A stretch of DNA of 64,000 nucleotides from the NCBI GenBank assembly GCA_027533395.1, contig JAPZUF010000009.1, forward strand, positions 124,001 through 188,000. Direction: 5' to 3'. Shown here one piece after another: positions 1-7,397 of this stretch; the stretch's first letter is position 1; each line of letters starts with the position of its first letter. The DNA comes from Cyclobacteriaceae bacterium (GTDB lineage Bacteria > Bacteroidota > Bacteroidia > Cytophagales > Cyclobacteriaceae). The translations under genes were made by a program, and so were the position numbers. The notes below the pieces were generated by a model. That model saw only the letters and a list, made by a program, of their open reading frames with translations. It was not told the origin of the DNA and searched no databases.

Positions 1-1
1 G

Positions 2-196
2 CAAGCCATTCATTTATTGCCCGAGCAAGACCAAGCGGTTATAACGCTTTACTATATGCAAGAACTTTCATTAGAAGAAATGGCAGATATTTTACAAAGT
101 CAGGCTAATACTGTAAAAGTTCGTGTACACCGTGCCCGTTTAAAACTGGCAGAAATTTTAAAAACAATATTGAAGAAAGAAGCATTAACTTTATAG
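2..196 (+). CDS. ECF sigma-70 factor, C-terminal end (5'-truncated by window)
   Basis: The frame starting at base 2 reads 64 residues to a TAG at 194-196. It contains a typical sigma region 4: a segment rich in Leu and Glu (LPEQDQAVITLYY), the helix-turn-helix (LSLEEMADILQSQANTVKVR) and the recognition-helix tail (VHRARLKLAEIL). Region 4 binds the -35-type (-33 in Bacteroidota) promoter element. The next gene, an anti-sigma-like membrane protein, starts three bases after the stop codon, so the two are co-transcribed. Region 2 lies outside the window, so the ECF subgroup cannot be assigned. Confidence 0.9.
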   Translation, partial: QAIHLLPEQDQAVITLYYMQELSLEEMADILQSQANTVKVRVHRARLKLAEILKTILKKEALTL

Positions 197-198
197 CG

Positions 199-729
199 AT
201 GAGTGGAAGTAAAAATTTTTCGAGAGAAGATGTTTGGCGCTACCTCGACCATGACATGAACGAGGAAGAAAAAACTAATTTCTTGGCAGCTGTAAAGGCT
301 GATAAAAATTTAGAAAGAATACTGGAAGAAGAAAAACTTATCCAATCTCATTTTACACGAATTAAACTTAGCGAACCCAGTGCGGGATTTACCAATCTGG
401 TGATGGAGAAAATTCAGAAAGCGCAAGGTGAGTTTTCAATTTCAATTAAACGTAGTATGCTTTTATTAGCAGGTGTTTTGTTAGTTACTATGCTCACCGC
501 TTTTTTAGTATCTAAAGGAATTTTTGATTCAACAGGAACAATCCAATTACCTGAAATAAATCCTGTTGTTAATCAATATCTGCCCAATATGCCGGAAGCA
601 AGTCAGTTTACCATCAACAACAAAATAGTAGTAAATGGTATCATCATTTTAAACCTGATAATTGGTTTTGTTTTATTGGATAGAACTGTATTGAGACCTT
701 ATTTCCAAAAAAGAATGCGACATTCGTAA
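199..729 (+). CDS. Anti-sigma factor-like single-pass membrane protein
   Basis: This 176-residue protein has an acidic, helical N-terminal region (about 1-75) with the WRYLDHDMNEEEK pattern seen in Bacteroidota anti-sigma factors. A hydrophobic segment follows at about 90-108 and a second near 147-162, before a short basic tail. The start ATG lies directly after the stop of the upstream sigma factor, which supports a sigma/anti-sigma pair. The family is known to hold the sigma factor at the membrane until a signal releases it. The signal cannot be read from the sequence. A terminator hairpin follows immediately. Confidence 0.7.
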   Translation: MSGSKNFSREDVWRYLDHDMNEEEKTNFLAAVKADKNLERILEEEKLIQSHFTRIKLSEPSAGFTNLVMEKIQKAQGEFSISIKRSMLLLAGVLLVTMLTAFLVSKGIFDSTGTIQLPEINPVVNQYLPNMPEASQFTINNKIVVNGIIILNLIIGFVLLDRTVLRPYFQKRMRHS

Positions 730-730
730 C

Positions 731-760
731 GGAGGCCTATAAGCCTCCTTCTTCTTTTTT
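731..760 (+). terminator. Rho-independent terminator of the sigma/anti-sigma operon
   Basis: GGAGGC (731-736) pairs with GCCTCC (743-748) around a 6-base loop, followed by a T-rich run (749-760). It begins one base after the anti-sigma stop codon and overlaps the stop codon of the convergent minus-strand gene. Confidence 0.8.
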
Positions 761-1024
761 AGGCATCGGGCATTCCAGTTTCCAATCTTTGGCTAATGGA
801 ATTTCTCCGGCTTTTACTTTTTCAATCACCTCTTCTTTTTTTCTTCTGCAACCGATATCTACATACCTGAATTTTCCGCCATCCACTAAAAAGTTATAAT
901 GACATTCATTTTTAGCTTTTATATTTTTGCTGCAAACAAATTCAACATTTTCCTGATAAGTGAAATTATCATCTGTAAAAGAAAAAAGAATGACAGAAAG
1001 TATAAGGATGATTAATGTTTTCAT
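737..1024 (-). CDS. Small secreted Cys-containing protein of unknown function
   Basis: A 95-residue reading frame starts at the ATG at 1024 (MKTLIILILSVILFSFT), which gives a clean signal peptide. An 11-residue upstream extension is possible but would bury the signal sequence. The mature part has four cysteines (VCSK, ECHY, IGCR, LECP), which suggests two disulfides in an exported protein. I do not recognise the family. It converges on the anti-sigma gene, and its stop codon lies inside that gene's terminator. No T-rich terminator of its own is visible on the minus strand. Confidence 0.6.
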   Translation of the reverse strand: MKTLIILILSVILFSFTDDNFTYQENVEFVCSKNIKAKNECHYNFLVDGGKFRYVDIGCRRKKEEVIEKVKAGEIPLAKDWKLECPMPKKEEGGL

Positions 1025-1090
1025 ACAATAAAAATAGTTTTTTCTTTCCTTATTCAAGCAAAGGCTTTCAAATAAAATTTAATCTTAGAA

Positions 1091-1106
1091 CACGATTTAA
1101 ATCGTG
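1091..1106. repeat. CACGATTTAAATCGTG perfect palindrome (REP-like copy 1)
   Basis: A perfect 16-bp inverted repeat in the gap between the small secreted gene and ahcY. The same CACGATT/AATCGTG core recurs at 1221-1242 and 39847-39870. A second, weaker inverted repeat (AATCAAT at 1112-1118, ATTGATT at 1121-1127) follows it. Confidence 0.7.
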
Positions 1107-1165
1107 AAATGAATCAATAAATTGATTTCAAAAGGTTAAAAACAACATTCCTGATTACCAATTAT

Positions 1166-1213
1166 ATCTTAATCTTAATCTTAATCTTAATCTCAATATC
1201 AATATCAATATCA
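1166..1213. repeat. Hexanucleotide tandem repeat (8 units)
   Basis: Eight consecutive 6-bp units: ATCTTA four times, ATCTCA once, then ATATCA three times. The array lies between the REP-like palindrome and the ahcY terminator, in non-coding DNA. The shift from ATCTTA to ATATCA through one intermediate unit suggests stepwise divergence of a slippage-prone microsatellite. Confidence 0.9.
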
Positions 1214-1242
1214 AAAAAAAAGACACGATTGAAATCGTGTCT
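1213..1242 (-). terminator. Terminator of ahcY built on a CACGAT palindrome (REP-like copy 2)
   Basis: AGACACGAT (1221-1229) and ATCGTGTCT (1234-1242) form a 9-bp stem with a 4-base loop. On the minus strand it is followed by a run of nine T (complement of 1213-1221), which is a strong intrinsic terminator 26 bases past the ahcY stop. Its core matches the palindromes at 1091 and 39847. Confidence 0.8.
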
Positions 1243-1268
1243 TTTAATTCAAAAACTATTAATCGAAA

Positions 1269-2576
1269 TTAATATCTATAATACTCTGGCTTAAACGGAC
1301 CTTGTGGTTCTACGCCAATGTACTTAGCTTGTTCAGTAGAAAGTGTTTCTAACTCTACGCCTATTTTCTTTAAATGCAAGAAAGCTACTTTCTCATCTAA
1401 ATGCTTAGGCAACATGTACACTTTGTTTTCATACTTATCAGCATGTTTCCAAAGTTCGATTTGTGCTAAAGTTTGGTTAGTAAATGAGTTAGACATAACA
1501 AATGAAGGGTGACCAGTTGCACAACCCAAGTTTACCAATCTACCTTCGGCTAACAAGATAATCTGATTGCCATTCTTTAAGTTAACTAAATCAACTTGTG
1601 GTTTAATGTTATCCCACTCACCATTTTCGCGTAACCAAGCAACATCAATTTCATTATCGAAGTGACCAATGTTACATACGATGGTTTTGTCTTTCATCTT
1701 TTTAAAGTGTCTGTCGGTAACAATACCAAAGTTACCGGTCGCTGTTACTACAATATCCACTTCACCAACAACATCATCCATTTTCTTTACCGCGAAACCA
1801 TCCATTGCCGCTTGTAAAGCACAAATAGGATCGATCTCAGTTACGATTACGCGGCAACCTGCGCCTCGCAAAGAAGCAGCAGATCCTTTTCCTACATCAC
1901 CATAACCAGCAACAACTGCTACTTTACCTGCAATCATTACATCAGTTGCTCTGCGAATAGCATCTACCAATGATTCTTTACAACCGTACTTGTTATCAAA
2001 CTTAGATTTAGTAACTGAATCATTAATGTTGATAGCAGGTAAAGGAAGCGTTCCTTTATTTGCGCGTTCTTGTAAGCGGTGTACACCGGTTGTTGTTTCT
2101 TCAGATATTCCACGGATACCTGCCACTAATTCAGGATAACGATCCAATACCATGTTAGTTAAATCGCCACCATCATCTAAAATCATATTCAAAGGTTTGC
2201 CATCTTTAAAGGCAAACAAAGTTTGTTCAATGCACCAATCGAATTCTTGTTCGTTCATGCCTTTCCACGCATACACTGGAATACCAGCCGCTGCAATGGC
2301 AGATGCTGCATGATCTTGTGTAGAGAAGATATTACAAGAAGACCAGCTTACTTCAGCTCCTAACTCAACTAATGTTTCAATTAGAACAGCCGTTTGGATA
2401 GTCATGTGCAAACAGCCAGCTATGCGCGCACCCTTTAAAGGTTGCTCTTTACCAAACTCTTCGCGTAAGGCCATTAAGCCTGGCATCTCTGCTTCAGCTA
2501 ATTTAATTTCTTTGCGGCCCCATTCGGCCAGACTAAGGTCTTTTACCTTGTACTTTACAGTTGCGTCAACCACCAT
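1269..2576 (-). CDS. ahcY: Adenosylhomocysteinase (S-adenosylhomocysteine hydrolase)
   Basis: This cytoplasmic enzyme reversibly hydrolyses S-adenosylhomocysteine to adenosine and homocysteine, clearing the inhibitory product of SAM-dependent methylation. The 435-residue length is normal for the bacterial family. Visible hallmarks are the substrate-site segment [19 protein letters not shown] (about 51-69), the NAD-binding glycine-rich loop GYGDVGKG (224-231), [12 protein letters not shown], and the C-terminal KPEYYRY that reaches the neighbouring subunit's NAD. It appears to be monocistronic, with its own terminator at 1213-1242 and a -7-like box at 2605-2612. Confidence 0.98.
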   Translation of the reverse strand: MVVDATVKYKVKDLSLAEWGRKEIKLAEAEMPGLMALREEFGKEQPLKGARIAGCLHMTIQTAVLIETLVELGAEVSWSSCNIFSTQDHAASAIAAAGIPVYAWKGMNEQEFDWCIEQTLFAFKDGKPLNMILDDGGDLTNMVLDRYPELVAGIRGISEETTTGVHRLQERANKGTLPLPAININDSVTKSKFDNKYGCKESLVDAIRRATDVMIAGKVAVVAGYGDVGKGSAASLRGAGCRVIVTEIDPICALQAAMDGFAVKKMDDVVGEVDIVVTATGNFGIVTDRHFKKMKDKTIVCNIGHFDNEIDVAWLRENGEWDNIKPQVDLVNLKNGNQIILLAEGRLVNLGCATGHPSFVMSNSFTNQTLAQIELWKHADKYENKVYMLPKHLDEKVAFLHLKKIGVELETLSTEQAKYIGVEPQGPFKPEYYRY

Positions 2577-2604
2577 GTTTTAATGTTTAAGTCTTTTCAA
2601 AACA

Positions 2605-2612
2605 CAAAGATA
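2605..2612 (-). promoter_or_regulatory. Bacteroidota -7 box for ahcY
   Basis: Read on the minus strand the octamer is TATCTTTG, an exact match to the Bacteroidota -7 consensus TAnnTTTG, about 29 bases before the ahcY start. The expected -33 TTTG is not well conserved (a TTTAC lies at about the right distance), so the call rests on the -7 box and its position. Confidence 0.5.
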
Positions 2613-2689
2613 AGCCAAAGGTTTATACCTTGTAAATAGTTTAGGAACTATTTAGTAAAGTATGTAGTTCATGCCTTATCCGAAATCGA

Positions 2690-3385
2690 ATGAAAATGAA
2701 AGAAAAGGTTAAAGTAAAGATTGATGTTGTTTCTGATGTAGTTTGCCCTTGGTGTTACATAGGCAAAAGAAGACTGGAAAAGGCTATGGCTCAACTTAAC
2801 GAGACTCATGAATTTAGTGTTACTTATTTGCCTTTTGAATTAAATCCGTTAATGCCCGAAAAAGGCATGCATCAACCTACTTATCTATCTAAAAAATTTG
2901 GTAGCGAAGAAAGGTATCATCAAATAACACAACATGTAAGCGAAGTGGCGGCAACTGAAGGTTTAACGTTTAGATTTGATTTGCAACAAGTATCGCCCAA
3001 TACTAGAAAAGCGCACATGCTTTTGTTACTGGCTATTCAACAAGGTAAACAAAACGAGCTGAAAGAAGCTTTGATGAAAGCCTATTTTACCGATGGCGTA
3101 GATTTGTCTAACGAAGATAATCTCATTCGCTTAGCAGAAGGTGTTGGTGTAAGCGGAAACCTTCAACAATTTTTACAAACCAAATCCAACGAAAATCATG
3201 TTGTTGAATTAGAAAAACAAATGCAACAATTGGGTATCAGTGGAGTTCCGTTTTTCATCATCAATAATAAAACAGGTGTATCGGGTGCGCAACCAACTGA
3301 AACCTTCTTAGAATTATTTCACGATTTGCAAAAAGAACAATCGCTTACCGAAGAAAGCTGTGATGTAGACGGAGAAAATTGTTGA
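2690..3385 (+). CDS. DsbA-family oxidoreductase, FrnE-like
   Basis: This 231-residue thioredoxin-fold protein has an N-terminal CPWC redox motif (Cys19, Cys22) after VVSDVVCPWC. It also has the FrnE-type features FELNPLMPEKG, NTRKAHMLLLLA and the cis-Pro loop GISGVPFFIINNK, followed by SGAQP. No signal peptide is present, so it should be cytoplasmic, like FrnE rather than periplasmic DsbA. The C-terminus adds two further cysteines (EESCDVDGENC), which may form a second redox pair. The start is the first ATG; an ATG two codons later is equally possible. It is transcribed divergently from ahcY and converges on birA. Confidence 0.9.
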   Translation: MKMKEKVKVKIDVVSDVVCPWCYIGKRRLEKAMAQLNETHEFSVTYLPFELNPLMPEKGMHQPTYLSKKFGSEERYHQITQHVSEVAATEGLTFRFDLQQVSPNTRKAHMLLLLAIQQGKQNELKEALMKAYFTDGVDLSNEDNLIRLAEGVGVSGNLQQFLQTKSNENHVVELEKQMQQLGISGVPFFIINNKTGVSGAQPTETFLELFHDLQKEQSLTEESCDVDGENC

Positions 3386-3397
3386 AGTCAAAACATT

Positions 3398-4159
3398 TCA
3401 ATCCAAAATCATTTTCACTTCTTTTAAATCGTACTGTTTGATGATTCCAGAATGATATATGCAAACATGACCAGAGTCTAAAACGTCTTCTATCTTTCCT
3501 AAAAATATTCCTTCAGCATCTTCAAATTTTTGCTCTGTTTGAAAAGCCATTAAAGAAGAAAGATATTCTTGTTTGATTAATGGGTATAAGCCTGCTTTCA
3601 GTTGTAAATATCTTTTCTCTATAAATAGGGTAAGAGATTGAAAACATAATCTTACATCTTGCTCTACTCCTATTACCTGGTAAACTGATGTGGCAGCCAA
3701 TTCTCCAAAATGGGTTTGGTTGATATTGATACCAATTCCCCAAACACTATGTTGAATGACGGTGCCTCTTAATTGATTTTCTAGTAAGATGCCTGCTACT
3801 TTATTCTTACCTATATATACATCATTTGGCCACTTTACTTTAACGTCCTTTATGTTCAAACTTTTTAACCAATCGGCAACTGCCAGACTACACGCCATGC
3901 TCATGAAAAATTGATGAGTAGGTAACATGAATATAGGTTTGAACAAAACGGAAAATGTAAGGTTTTTATCAGGCTCGGTTACCCATGTGTTCCCTCTTTG
4001 TCCTTTACCGGCAGTTTGCTTACTGGTGATTACCACTAAACCTTCATGCAAAGATTGACGGCCAAGCTCTGCCAGCAAAAAATCATTAGTGGAAGGGCAT
4101 TCAGGCAGATAAATTATCTGTTTTGCGGTAAAAAGCGTGTCTTTTACTGTTTCGTACAC
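3398..4159 (-). CDS. birA: Biotin--[acetyl-CoA-carboxylase] ligase
   Basis: The enzyme activates biotin with ATP and transfers it to the lysine of biotin carboxyl carrier proteins. The 253-residue protein has the catalytic-domain signatures STNDFLL near residue 24, TAGKGQRGNTW (the biotinyl-AMP loop, normally GRGRRGR-like), KWPNDVYIGKNKVAGILLE and GIGININQ. There is no N-terminal winged helix, so this is a monofunctional class I ligase and not a repressor. Its start faces the rsfS promoter region. Confidence 0.95.
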   Translation of the reverse strand: MYETVKDTLFTAKQIIYLPECPSTNDFLLAELGRQSLHEGLVVITSKQTAGKGQRGNTWVTEPDKNLTFSVLFKPIFMLPTHQFFMSMACSLAVADWLKSLNIKDVKVKWPNDVYIGKNKVAGILLENQLRGTVIQHSVWGIGININQTHFGELAATSVYQVIGVEQDVRLCFQSLTLFIEKRYLQLKAGLYPLIKQEYLSSLMAFQTEQKFEDAEGIFLGKIEDVLDSGHVCIYHSGIIKQYDLKEVKMILD

Positions 4160-4172
4160 GATTAAATTGGGT

Positions 4173-4180
4173 TAACTTTG
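4173..4180 (+). promoter_or_regulatory. Bacteroidota -7 box for rsfS
   Basis: TAACTTTG matches TAnnTTTG exactly, in the short divergent gap between birA and rsfS and 33 bases before the preferred rsfS ATG at 4214. A clear -33 TTTG is not seen, so confidence is moderate. Confidence 0.4.
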
Positions 4181-4213
4181 CAAATTGTACAATTCAAAAT
4201 AGTAATCAGCCTG

Positions 4214-4591
4214 ATGGCAAAAAAAAGAAAATCAAATAATTCAGAAAAACTAGCTCAAACAATCGTAAAGGGCATGCAAGAAAAGAAGGCAGTCGATATC
4301 GTGATGATGGACTTGCGACAAGTAAAAAACGCAGTTGCCGACTTTTTTGTGGTTTGTTCCGGTAACAGCGATAAACAACTTGATGCCATTGCAGACTCTA
4401 TCGATGAGGTAGTTTTAAAAGATTTAAAAGAAAATCCATGGCATATGGAAGGAAAAAACACTAAAGAGTGGGTATTACTCGACTACATCAATGTGGTTGC
4501 CCATGTGTTTAGAAAAGATAAAAGAGAATTCTATGCACTGGAAAAACTTTGGGGAGATGCGGATATTACCGAAATCGAAGATTCTAATTGA
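4214..4591 (+). CDS. rsfS: Ribosomal silencing factor RsfS
   Basis: RsfS binds ribosomal protein uL14 on the 50S subunit and blocks subunit joining when nutrients are scarce. The 125-residue frame from the ATG at 4214 (MAKKRKSNNSEK) has the family core: VDIVMMDLRQVKNAVADFFVVCSGNSDKQ, then WHMEGKNTKEWVLLDYINVVAHVF and the FYALEKLWGDA tail. An upstream ATG at 4178 would add 12 residues but overlaps the likely promoter box, so the later start is preferred. ftsH follows 53 bases downstream in the same direction; rsfS-ftsH adjacency is common in Bacteroidota. Confidence 0.95.
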   Translation: MAKKRKSNNSEKLAQTIVKGMQEKKAVDIVMMDLRQVKNAVADFFVVCSGNSDKQLDAIADSIDEVVLKDLKENPWHMEGKNTKEWVLLDYINVVAHVFRKDKREFYALEKLWGDADITEIEDSN

Positions 4592-4644
4592 ACCAAAGCC
4601 AATAGAAACCGTTATTTGTTTGATAGTAAATTTTAAAAGTAAGA

Positions 4645-6681
4645 ATGGACAAGCCTAGTAATAAAGGACCTTTAGCACCCAAAAATAATCCGCGTGGTAA
4701 TTACCAATTGTGGGTTATTTTAGGAACAATTGTTTTAGTTATAGCCCTCATGGTTTTAAACAATGCCGGTAGCTTAAAAGAAACCGACATGCTGAATTTT
4801 AAAGCAATGGTGGCTGAACGCAATGTGAAAAAAGTTGTATTAATCAAAAACCTGGAGTATGTAGAAATCACCTTAAAGTCGGAGGCATTACAAAACTCCA
4901 AATACAAATCTGAGTTAGAAAAAGGAAATGCCATGGGTGTTAACGCCAATGGTCCTCATTATAAATTAAACATCGGCTCGATTGAAGGATTCGAAAAAGA
5001 ATTCGCAGAACTGAATAAAAAACTTCCGACAAGCGAACAAATCCAATACAACGTAGAAAAGCGCGATGATTATGTTGGATTATTTTTTAGCTGGGGATTA
5101 CTCTTTCTAGTATTGATTGGTTTCTGGATGTTGATGCGCAGAATGAGTGGCGGTGGTGGACCGGGCGGACAAATCTTCAACATCGGTAAAAGCAAAGCTG
5201 CTCTATTTGATGCTGAGAACAAGGTAAAAATTACGTTCGCTGATGTAGCAGGTTTAGATGAAGCCAAAGAAGAAATAAAAGAAATCGTAGACTTCTTAAA
5301 AACACCAACTAAGTTTACCAAACTTGGTGGTAAAATTCCAAAAGGTGCGTTGTTAGTCGGCCCTCCGGGTACAGGTAAAACCTTATTAGCAAAAGCTGTA
5401 GCAGGTGAAGCAGGAGTTCCCTTCTTCTCTTTATCAGGTTCAGACTTTGTTGAAATGTTTGTGGGAGTAGGCGCAGCGCGCGTAAGAGATTTATTTAAAC
5501 AAGCCAAAGAGAAGGCACCGTGTATTGTATTTATTGATGAGATTGATGCGATAGGTCGTTCGCGCGGACGTGGACAAATGCCGGGTGCAAACGATGAAAG
5601 AGAAAACACCTTGAACTCATTATTAGTGGAAATGGATGGTTTTGCCACTGACTCAGGTGTAATCATTCTAGCAGCTACCAACCGCCCTGATGTTTTAGAC
5701 TCTGCTTTATTAAGACCAGGCCGCTTTGATAGACAAATTTCTATTGATAAACCAGATGTTGTTGGTCGCGAAGCAATATTCAAAGTTCACTTAAAGCCAA
5801 TAAAATTGGATACGAGTGTTGATGTTAAAAAATTGGCCGCACAAACGCCTGGTTTTGCTGGTGCCGAAATTGCCAACGTATGTAACGAAGCTGCACTTAT
5901 TGCTGCGCGAAGAGATAAGAAAGCTGTTGATATGCAGGACTTTCAAGATGCGATCGACAGAGTGATTGGTGGTTTAGAAAAGAAAACAAAAATCATTTCA
6001 CCTGAAGAAAAGAAAATTGTTGCTTACCACGAAGCAGGTCATGCAGTGGCAGGCTGGTTTTTAGAACATGCTGATCCACTCGTAAAAGTAAGCATAGTAC
6101 CACGCGGTGTGGCAGCATTAGGTTACGCACAATATTTACCGAAAGAACAATTCTTATATCAAACCGAACAAATGATGGACGAAATGTGTATGACTTTTGG
6201 AGGTCGTGCAGCCGAAGACATTGTGTTTGGAAAAATTTCTACCGGTGCTTTAAGCGATTTAGAACGCATTACCAAAATGGCTTACAGCATCGTTACTGTA
6301 TATGGCATGAACGATAAAATCGGAAACATGTCGTTCTACGATAGCAAAGCATCAGAGTATAATTTCAATAAGCCTTACTCAGAAGCAACCGCTGAAAAAA
6401 TTGATGTGGAAGTAAAACGCATTATTGATGGCGCTTACGAAAGAACCAAGCAGTTGCTTTTAAAACATAAAAATGAGTTAGAAATAATTGCAAAAGAATT
6501 ACTGGAAAAAGAGATTCTATTTCAATCAGATTTAGAAAGATTGATTGGCAAAAGACCTTTCGAAAAATTAACTACCTACCAACAATTTACGAACGGTAGC
6601 ATGGATAAGAAAGAAGAAGTGAAACCAGAAGAAAAAGTTGTAGAAAACACTACAGCTACAGAAGAAAAAACAGCTGAGTAA
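4645..6681 (+). CDS. ftsH: ATP-dependent zinc metalloprotease FtsH
   Basis: FtsH is a membrane-anchored AAA+ protease that degrades misfolded membrane proteins and short-lived regulators. The 678-residue protein has one TM helix at about 23-40, an extracytoplasmic domain, and a second TM helix at about 146-163. The AAA domain follows, with Walker A GPPGTGKT (239-246), Walker B CIVFIDEID and the SRH region ATNRPDVLDSALLRPGRFDRQ. The zinc site is HEAGH (462-466). The Lys/Glu-rich C-terminal tail (about 650-678) looks disordered. A strong terminator follows. Confidence 0.98.
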   Translation: MDKPSNKGPLAPKNNPRGNYQLWVILGTIVLVIALMVLNNAGSLKETDMLNFKAMVAERNVKKVVLIKNLEYVEITLKSEALQNSKYKSELEKGNAMGVNANGPHYKLNIGSIEGFEKEFAELNKKLPTSEQIQYNVEKRDDYVGLFFSWGLLFLVLIGFWMLMRRMSGGGGPGGQIFNIGKSKAALFDAENKVKITFADVAGLDEAKEEIKEIVDFLKTPTKFTKLGGKIPKGALLVGPPGTGKTLLAKAVAGEAGVPFFSLSGSDFVEMFVGVGAARVRDLFKQAKEKAPCIVFIDEIDAIGRSRGRGQMPGANDERENTLNSLLVEMDGFATDSGVIILAATNRPDVLDSALLRPGRFDRQISIDKPDVVGREAIFKVHLKPIKLDTSVDVKKLAAQTPGFAGAEIANVCNEAALIAARRDKKAVDMQDFQDAIDRVIGGLEKKTKIISPEEKKIVAYHEAGHAVAGWFLEHADPLVKVSIVPRGVAALGYAQYLPKEQFLYQTEQMMDEMCMTFGGRAAEDIVFGKISTGALSDLERITKMAYSIVTVYGMNDKIGNMSFYDSKASEYNFNKPYSEATAEKIDVEVKRIIDGAYERTKQLLLKHKNELEIIAKELLEKEILFQSDLERLIGKRPFEKLTTYQQFTNGSMDKKEEVKPEEKVVENTTATEEKTAE

Positions 6682-6702
6682 TTTTTATTCATTAGAAAAA
6701 AT

Positions 6703-6730
6703 AAAAGCCACCAGATGGGGTGGCTTTTTT
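6703..6730 (+). terminator. Terminator of the rsfS-ftsH unit
   Basis: AAAAGCCACC (6703-6712) pairs with GGTGGCTTTT (6719-6728) around a 6-base loop, and the T-run continues to 6730. It lies 22 bases after the ftsH stop. Confidence 0.9.
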
Positions 6731-6760
6731 GTTTATTAGAATTTATGACTACTCTTTCTA

Positions 6761-6780
6761 TTAATTAATTAATTAATTAA
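6761..6780. repeat. (TTAA)5 tandem repeat
   Basis: Five perfect TTAA units lie between the ftsH terminator and the stop of the minus-strand SUKH-like gene. It is a short tetranucleotide array in non-coding DNA. Confidence 0.85.
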
Positions 6781-6785
6781 CTAAT

Positions 6786-7211
6786 TTATTCCTCCTCATC
6801 GTCTCTCTCCTCATTTTCACCTTCCTCATCATGTAAATAATCACCAATAAAGTCATCCAAACTAGCTGATAGTTTATAGAACTTACCATTTTCGTGTTCC
6901 CACATGTAAACAGGACAATCTTTTCTTATGATGTTTACTGCTAGGAATTGTGAATCTTCAATTGAACCAAAGGGCATAAAATGCTCGCGTTGATCTTCAT
7001 CTTCTAATTCACAATCTTGATATTCTTCAAATAGAAGCTGAATCCCATCGGCTAAAAAACTTACAGACGGCCAATTTCTGTAATGTGGTAAATTGCTTAC
7101 AAATTTTCCAGTTAGCTTTTGATGTTCTTCAGTTCCGAAAAAAATTTGTAATCTCTTAGGTACTTTAATCTCAGGAAAATGTTCCTGAATTAACTCTTCA
7201 TAAAAATTCAT
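6786..7211 (-). CDS. SUKH (SMI1/KNR4)-like protein
   Basis: The 141-residue frame starts at the ATG at 7211 (MNFYEELIQEHFPEIK); an ATG 11 codons upstream is less likely. The C-terminal half has the SUKH pattern FMPFGSIEDSQFLAVNI, then CPVYMWEHENGKFYKLSASLDDFI. This corresponds to the family's 'lPFg..ggd.l.ld....gpVy.wdhe......la.sf.efl' core. The tail is very acidic (DEEGENEERDDEEE). SUKH proteins are known as immunity proteins of polymorphic toxins and as cellular regulators. No toxin gene is adjacent here, so its role is open. Paired repeats lie upstream (7269-7322). Confidence 0.7.
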   Translation of the reverse strand: MNFYEELIQEHFPEIKVPKRLQIFFGTEEHQKLTGKFVSNLPHYRNWPSVSFLADGIQLLFEEYQDCELEDEDQREHFMPFGSIEDSQFLAVNIIRKDCPVYMWEHENGKFYKLSASLDDFIGDYLHDEEGENEERDDEEE

Positions 7212-7268
7212 TTCTATAAAATTTGATTTGTGCAAAGCAATCAATTTTATAAAAACACAAGTAATTTT

Positions 7269-7322
7269 ATAGGTAACAAAAGGTTAACAACCCTCTAAAA
7301 ATAGGTTACAAAAAGTTAACAA
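7269..7322. repeat. Two 22-bp direct repeats upstream of the SUKH-like gene
   Basis: Segments 7269-7290 and 7301-7322 are the same length and differ at only two positions. Each carries AGGTAAC or AGGTTAC followed by a GTTAAC half-palindrome and AA. The copies are spaced 32 bp start to start, about three helical turns, in the gap between the SUKH gene start and the recQ stop. They could be paired operators, but no regulator is identified. Confidence 0.75.
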
Positions 7323-7397
7323 TTTTTAAAACTGTTGTTATAAATTAGTTTGATATTGTAATAGAGTTAATTGTATTCCTTTAAGGAACATCAGTTT

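Noticed and set aside
1112-1127. AATCAAT/ATTGATT inverted repeat as a second terminator or operator
   Set aside because: It is short, AT-only in effect and has no T-tract, so chance is likely in AT-rich DNA.
5070-5783. Long minus-strand frame (237 codons) inside ftsH
   Set aside because: It is a shadow of the ftsH coding sequence. Several similar long antisense frames (for example in hppA and ahcY) are dismissed for the same reason.
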